This document shows positions 59,600 through 64,000 of a stretch of 64,000 nt of DNA, one piece after another. The DNA is from Rhizopus arrhizus (taxonomy: Eukaryota; Mucoromycota; Mucoromycetes; Mucorales; Rhizopodaceae): the NCBI GenBank assembly GCA_024220505.1, contig JAKZZE010000019.1:992001-1056000 (forward strand), read 5' to 3'. The notes below the pieces were generated by a model. That model saw nothing but the letters and a program-made list of their open reading frames with translations, did no database searches and had not been told where the DNA came from. Position 1 is the first letter of the stretch. Each line of letters opens with the position of its first letter. The position numbers were made by a program, and so were the translations under genes.

Positions 59600-61850
59600 G
59601 TGGCATATGTCCTTCTAATTCTTTCCTTTGAAAATGAAGAATCAGAATCAACCATAGTAAAGATATCAATAACACTAGGATCAACACCCCCAAATAAGAG
59701 CTTCATTTTTCTTAATTTCTTCTGCAAAGACTTTGGGAGTCAGAACATTTTGCACTTTATCAATATTTGGAGAAGCTTTCTTGGGCTTCTTTTTGAAAAT
59801 AAATGCACTACAGTAACAATTTGTTTGAATTAAATCCATAAAAGTGATCATCAGTTAAAAACAATAAGTATATATGCGAAAATAGTATAGCTGACCAAAG
59901 CTTGCGCTTGCCATTTGAAATATTATCATCATTTTTAATACCTATTTTAGAAAGTCGAGAAATTTTGAAAATCATGTTGTAAGATCATCATTAATTGCTT
60001 TTCAGAAATACTCTTCTTATCATTGGCACATGGCCTGGTAATCTTCCAGAGAATTTGCTCATAAATTTGGATAGACTTAGACTTACAATCATACAATAAA
60101 AGTAAAGAAAACATTCTTAATCCTCTAGAATCATTGTGCTTTCTAGACTTAAATGTATTGTCTTAAATTTCCTTTTAAGTATCCTTGATAAACGTCTTGA
60201 TCTTTTCCAAATCACCGACAAGTGGTTTATCAAGCTTTTTTTAGGATTTCAAGGACTTGTTTTATTTGATAGATACTAAAACAGTTTCTTTTAACTTTTG
60301 TAGTTTTTAGCATTGAAGACACCTTCAATAGGCTTCAGGTTCTTATGAATATAACCAGGAGTAGCAGCTTTTTGAGGAACATTCTCTTGAATACACTGCT
60401 TTTCATTCATTTCCTCTTGTATTAAATGAAGCCATTTAAAATAGTGATAGGAGTTTGCATAAATATTTGTTTCAATTGGATCCTTAAAATTAGGAGCGTT
60501 ATATTCATTTCAATGTAAAAAAGCATATTTGACAATGTTCTTGTTAGTATCGTTCTTCTCAACAGAAGAAGGTCATTTATAAGTATAGGGACTTGTCTCC
60601 TTTAGGTGGACGTGGTTGGCAAAAGATTTTTGTGCTACAGTTAAACCATTACCACAGAAAAGATTGCGACCATGTTTAGAGAAAAGACCAAGAAGGTAGA
60701 AAACAGTTCCTTTTTCAAATCTGCTTGAAATACTGCTACGGACCAAAGTTTCATATTGCTTTGTCATAGATGAAGTAATTGTTTGATGCCATTAACCTTT
60801 GAACTCTTCCAAGTTGATTCATTCAGGTAAAGGTTCCCAAAACCCATCGAAGTAGTTCTTGACCTCTTCATCAGCTTTCTTTTCTTGTCCAGTAAAAAGT
60901 AAGAAAAGTGGTTAAACCGATTTGTGAGTTACAGCAGCAATAACTTGCTTGTTCTTTACTTAATCAAGGTAAAAGTAGATTGAAAGCATAGAGCTATCAT
61001 ACATGACTTGATTTATATGAGACACTAGTTTTTGAATTTCCATAATTATGTTAGCATCCTTACAAATGTTGTTCAAATTTACCTTGATAAGCAAAGTTTT
61101 CGTAAACTCTTTGTATGCTTCTCCCTTACTCTTGATATGGTAAGGACATTTTGAGCTAGAAGACATTGCATGATCAGTTCAATCACAAGTAGGACATTTC
61201 ATTGGCTTTGTATATGATCGTTGAGTTACCTGTTTGGCCTTCTTCTTTTGAACAGCTTTAAAAGCCTTTTTGCTTGATTATTAGAACCTTTAGCAGAAGA
61301 TGTAGAAGGAACAGCAGCATATACGCATTCGTCATTGTGTCATCCATGATTCGCTGTAAAGTTGGTATGATTCAATAAGAAAAATAACGAATATGTTCAT
61401 ATCTTGCTCTTGTTCAGACACTGTGGAAATACATCATACTTCTTACGCTATTCCTCTTTGCTTTTACCGCCTTTTTACTATTAATGGGAGACCTTCTTTT
61501 ATATAATATTATTTGCATTAGATTGTTTACTCATATAGGGAAAACACAAGATGTTGCAAAATACACCTGATTTCTTTTTGAAACCTTCAAATGAATTACT
61601 AGGTGACAATTAATTGAAAGCAGGCTTTATAGGAAGTTGAAAATCATTATCAAAGACTTCTTCAGCACGCATTTTTTCTTGGTTTGCTTTATAGTCTGAA
61701 GTATTGACTGACATACGTATATGATTTTAGTCTTGTCCTGTTGATTGAAAACAATTATTTTATAACAAGTTTTACTTACCCCTTGGAGTTTTGGTTGGTG
61801 AGCCCTCCTGGGCCGGAGAGTCCAAAGTAAACTTCTTTTTACGTTTTGTT
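59600..61850 (-). pseudogene. Decayed zinc-ribbon repeat gene (unnamed family)
   Basis: The minus-strand reading, across several stops and shifts, gives a continuous protein-like track: KFTLDSPAQEGSPTKTPRG at the N-terminus (about 61830-61775), SDYKANQEKMRAEEVFDNDF, then PMKCPTCD followed by SSKCPYHIKSKGEAYKEF (a C-x2-C..C-x2-H zinc-binding pattern), NLNNICKDANIIMEIQKLV, HINQVMYDSSMLSIYFY, ADEEVKNYFDGFWEPLPE and YETLVRSSISSRFEK, and ends near 59880. I associate this order with a multi-copy hypothetical protein in Mucorales genomes (recollection, unverified). No catalytic motif is evident. Stops at many positions mark it as dead. Confidence 0.5.
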
Positions 61851-62935
61851 TGTATTATTCCATAAATAGTCTCGCTCTTTAATAAAAAAAAATGAATATG
61901 ATACTTATTGTTCTAAAAATTGATAAGGAAGGAGAAGAATGAGAAAAAGAAAAAATCGCATTTGGCTATATTGTTTATTTCAATTTTATCACACAAATTT
62001 ATCAAAAGGAGATTAACAACAGATTCGTTATTAAAGAAAGAAAAGAAAAAAGCAAAATATGGTGTTAAAAAACGATCTTTTGATAACAGAGACGCTTAAT
62101 TAAAATTGTAAAAGCCTGTTCGCAATTTACTCTAGTAAACTGTCAAGGATTAATAAGACACTCAGTTTTATTCTTTGACGTCTGAAAAAAAAAAAAATTA
62201 ATATCTCCAAAATAGTTATTACGTTTTCTTAATTGGCTAATTGGCTAATGTAATTTTTCTCATTTCAGAAGCTTTAAGTTCATATTTATTTGGAAAACAC
62301 TGTAATAATATATTCCCTTCCTTTGGCTGCCAATGGCTCATATCTAACGTAGCTGTTGTGTCCATTGGCGCCTTGGCTGGTTACCTGGTGGAAGCCCTAA
62401 GCCATGCCCTAAGCATCCTCATCAACGACTTACAAAAACCTATCCATTCATCGCTTGAATACGCATTCGCTTCTTAAAATACCAACAACTATTGTAGATC
62501 CATTGTCTTTTTTAATATTTTGCCTACCCGCGGACATCAGCTCTAATTTAGTGTGGCGTTCTGATTCCCTCGTTGGTCAACTATATGTACCAACCTTCAT
62601 GAACTCAGTGTCCTACGTCATGACAGGATAAATCTACAGCCATTTAACCCAGGGTAACAACTTCTTGATTGGATTCCCCGATTATAATCAGCCATTTACT
62701 TTTTCTTTTTGCCCCCAAAGAGTTTTTAATTTCTTTAACATAATTTGATCTGGATCGGACGCTACGATACTTTAAGATAGCACGCGTCCCTTGTAGCCAC
62801 TTAATGTTTTGTAAATAAATGTCTTGTTTAAGCTTAATAACGCATAAAGGCTCTTTTCCGCTTTCCATCACTTACTAGATTTTTGCCTTATTTGGAAAAG
62901 CATCCATAACACCAAACCCGAACATACCTACTGTA
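61851..62935. other. Intergenic or repeat debris
   Basis: One open frame of 78 codons (62241-62477, hydrophobic with SLEYAFAS at its end) was not assigned. Nothing else is supported. Confidence 0.4.
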
Positions 62936-63500
62936 AAGCAGCTACAAGCAGAACTCGCTGCTGCCAAGATTGAAATCAATTAACTATAAACACAATATGC
63001 TTCCCTCCTTGAGCGGTTAGCTAAAGCTTCTACTGCCACTGTTTCCTCTTATTCATGGCAGTTTTAAATGCCTACCAAATGTCCCCCTTCCGCCAATCAA
63101 GGGTTAAATACCTATCTCCTTATACAATGCTGCCTTCCCATTAGCCAGCTATGCTCTATTCTTCGACAGCTGCACATCAACAGCAGTTGTATCTTCGACA
63201 TTAGTTACCCCGAACATCATCTCGTTGCCTCCCCCTCCTCCTCCCACATTTATAACGACTATGAATTTAAATTTCGCTTGCAACTGAAGAAATTTGAGAT
63301 CCCTTTACGCTACGATCACGATTCTCTGGATTCAAAAAGTCTTCGGTCAACGTGTCATTCATGCTATGCATTGCCTCAAACGTCCTGTCAAATGCGCTGT
63401 TGCCTGCCTTTTCATTAAAAAAAAGGTACCATGGCTACCGTTATATTCAATGAATTTGTTCCAGCCAAAAGGGATCGAGTCCAACTTTTGTTTTATTACA
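62935..63500 (+). pseudogene. Gag/ORF1-like retroelement remnant
   Basis: The plus-strand track starts with a helical LQAELAAAKIEI, meets stops, then reads CPPSANQGLNTYLLIQCCLP, ISQLCSILRQLHINSSCIFD, DISYPEHHLVA and NDYEFKFRLQLKKFEI, after which the frame changes near 63300. A helix followed by this small alpha/beta region resembles Mucorales retroelement ORF1/gag-like proteins (recollection, unverified). No zinc knuckle is left. Dead copy. Confidence 0.35.
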
Positions 63501-63818
63501 TAACTTCCTTTCTTGAGACCCATTTTCCAAACAATGACTTATTCACAAGTTACTTCTTGTTCTCCCTCTCTCATTTTCTTTCTTTGTCTTTGCTCCCATA
63601 AGGGAATTGTTTGCTTCTTTTATATCTCATTTGATCTGGCTTGGGCAATTGTGTTGTCCTGAAGCACTGCATGTTCATTTAAATCTGTAAATAAAAGTAT
63701 TGTTTAATCGTAATAGTGTATGAAGAATCATCGGAAAGACTTTGAATGGTGTAACCATTGTATAAGTATTATATGATTTAATTGTTCGATTTATTGAATA
63801 AAGCAGTGGTCAAAGTCA
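63501..63818. other. Spacer before the dioxygenase
   Basis: T/C-rich patch near 63560-63600; no gene seen. Confidence 0.45.
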
Positions 63819-64000
63819 TTACTTGCTTTCAGCCTTCTGCTTTTCAGCTAAATCTTGCTTTCTTGACTTGCTGTTTGGATCAAAATAAGGTTTCTCTGCC
63901 AACGGTGTAATTCTCCAACCATGTCGTTTGCCAAAGTCAATATAGTCAAATATAGCATTGTGAGCCGTCACACGATTATCCCAAACGGCAACGCTGTTTT
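63819..64000 (-). CDS. TauD/TfdA-type 2-oxoglutarate dioxygenase, C-terminal part (cut by window edge)
   Basis: The minus-strand frame from the window edge to the stop at 63821-63819 gives about 60 residues. NSVAVWDNRVTAHNAIFDYI followed by RHGWRITPLAEKPYFDP is the C-terminal signature of Fe(II)/2-oxoglutarate dioxygenases of the taurine/sulfonate group: WDNR..xH holds the distal iron-ligand His, and the RHG(x)R Arg binds 2-oxoglutarate. Fungal relatives cleave sulfonates or sulfate esters to recover sulfur. The catalytic HxD is outside the window. The Lys-rich tail (KSRKQDLAEKQKAESK) is not part of the fold. Confidence 0.78.
   Translation of the reverse strand, partial: NSVAVWDNRVTAHNAIFDYIDFGKRHGWRITPLAEKPYFDPNSKSRKQDLAEKQKAESK

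Overview
The window reads as nuclear DNA of an early-diverging filamentous fungus, most likely Mucoromycota (Mucorales-like). Evidence: AT-rich intergenic DNA, 48 short introns (about 40-90 nt) with GTA..AG borders, fungal-type orthologues throughout (MED6, BUD31, MSH3, NMNAT, ELO elongase, CAP/Srv2, mitochondrial GluRS, Unc104/KIF1-type kinesin) and mobile-element families I associate with Mucorales. No bacterial operon features, CRISPR array, rRNA or tRNA could be supported. Species is not assignable from the sequence alone. All multi-exon models were spliced by hand and checked for a continuous frame. Left part (1-22 kb), host genes: 5' end of MED6 on the minus strand (cut by the window edge), BUD31, an orphan C-terminal calcineurin A piece, a bZIP factor, a ten-exon MSH3, a small disordered minus-strand protein, a six-exon NMNAT and a minus-strand tail-anchored acyl-CoA-binding protein. 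Long gene-free stretches separate them. Middle (22.5-42.4 kb): an intact LINE (about 5.85 kb with target-site duplications), then an ELO fatty-acid elongase, CAP and, tail to tail with it, mitochondrial GluRS, followed by a decayed Tc1/mariner element and a 5'-truncated LINE tail. Right part (42.4-64 kb): a second intact LINE with target-site duplications, a decayed PD-(D/E)XK-like repeat gene, a second LINE tail, a kinesin-3 gene, a Ser-rich protein with two SxIP (EB1-binding-like) motifs, a TIR-flanked remnant, a 98-bp-armed hairpin, a decayed zinc-ribbon repeat gene, a gag-like remnant and the C-terminus of a TauD-type dioxygenase entering from the right edge. Host genes show no operon logic; they are ordinary housekeeping genes (transcription, splicing, mismatch repair, NAD synthesis, lipid handling, actin turnover, mitochondrial translation, vesicle transport). 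The most interesting signals are in the mobile fraction: two diverged, apparently coding-intact LINEs both begin exactly one base before the ORF1 start codon (a leaderless 5' end); poly(A) runs sit directly after several 5' splice sites; a 12-bp motif array brackets a truncated LINE; and several decayed repeat proteins have no obvious named family.
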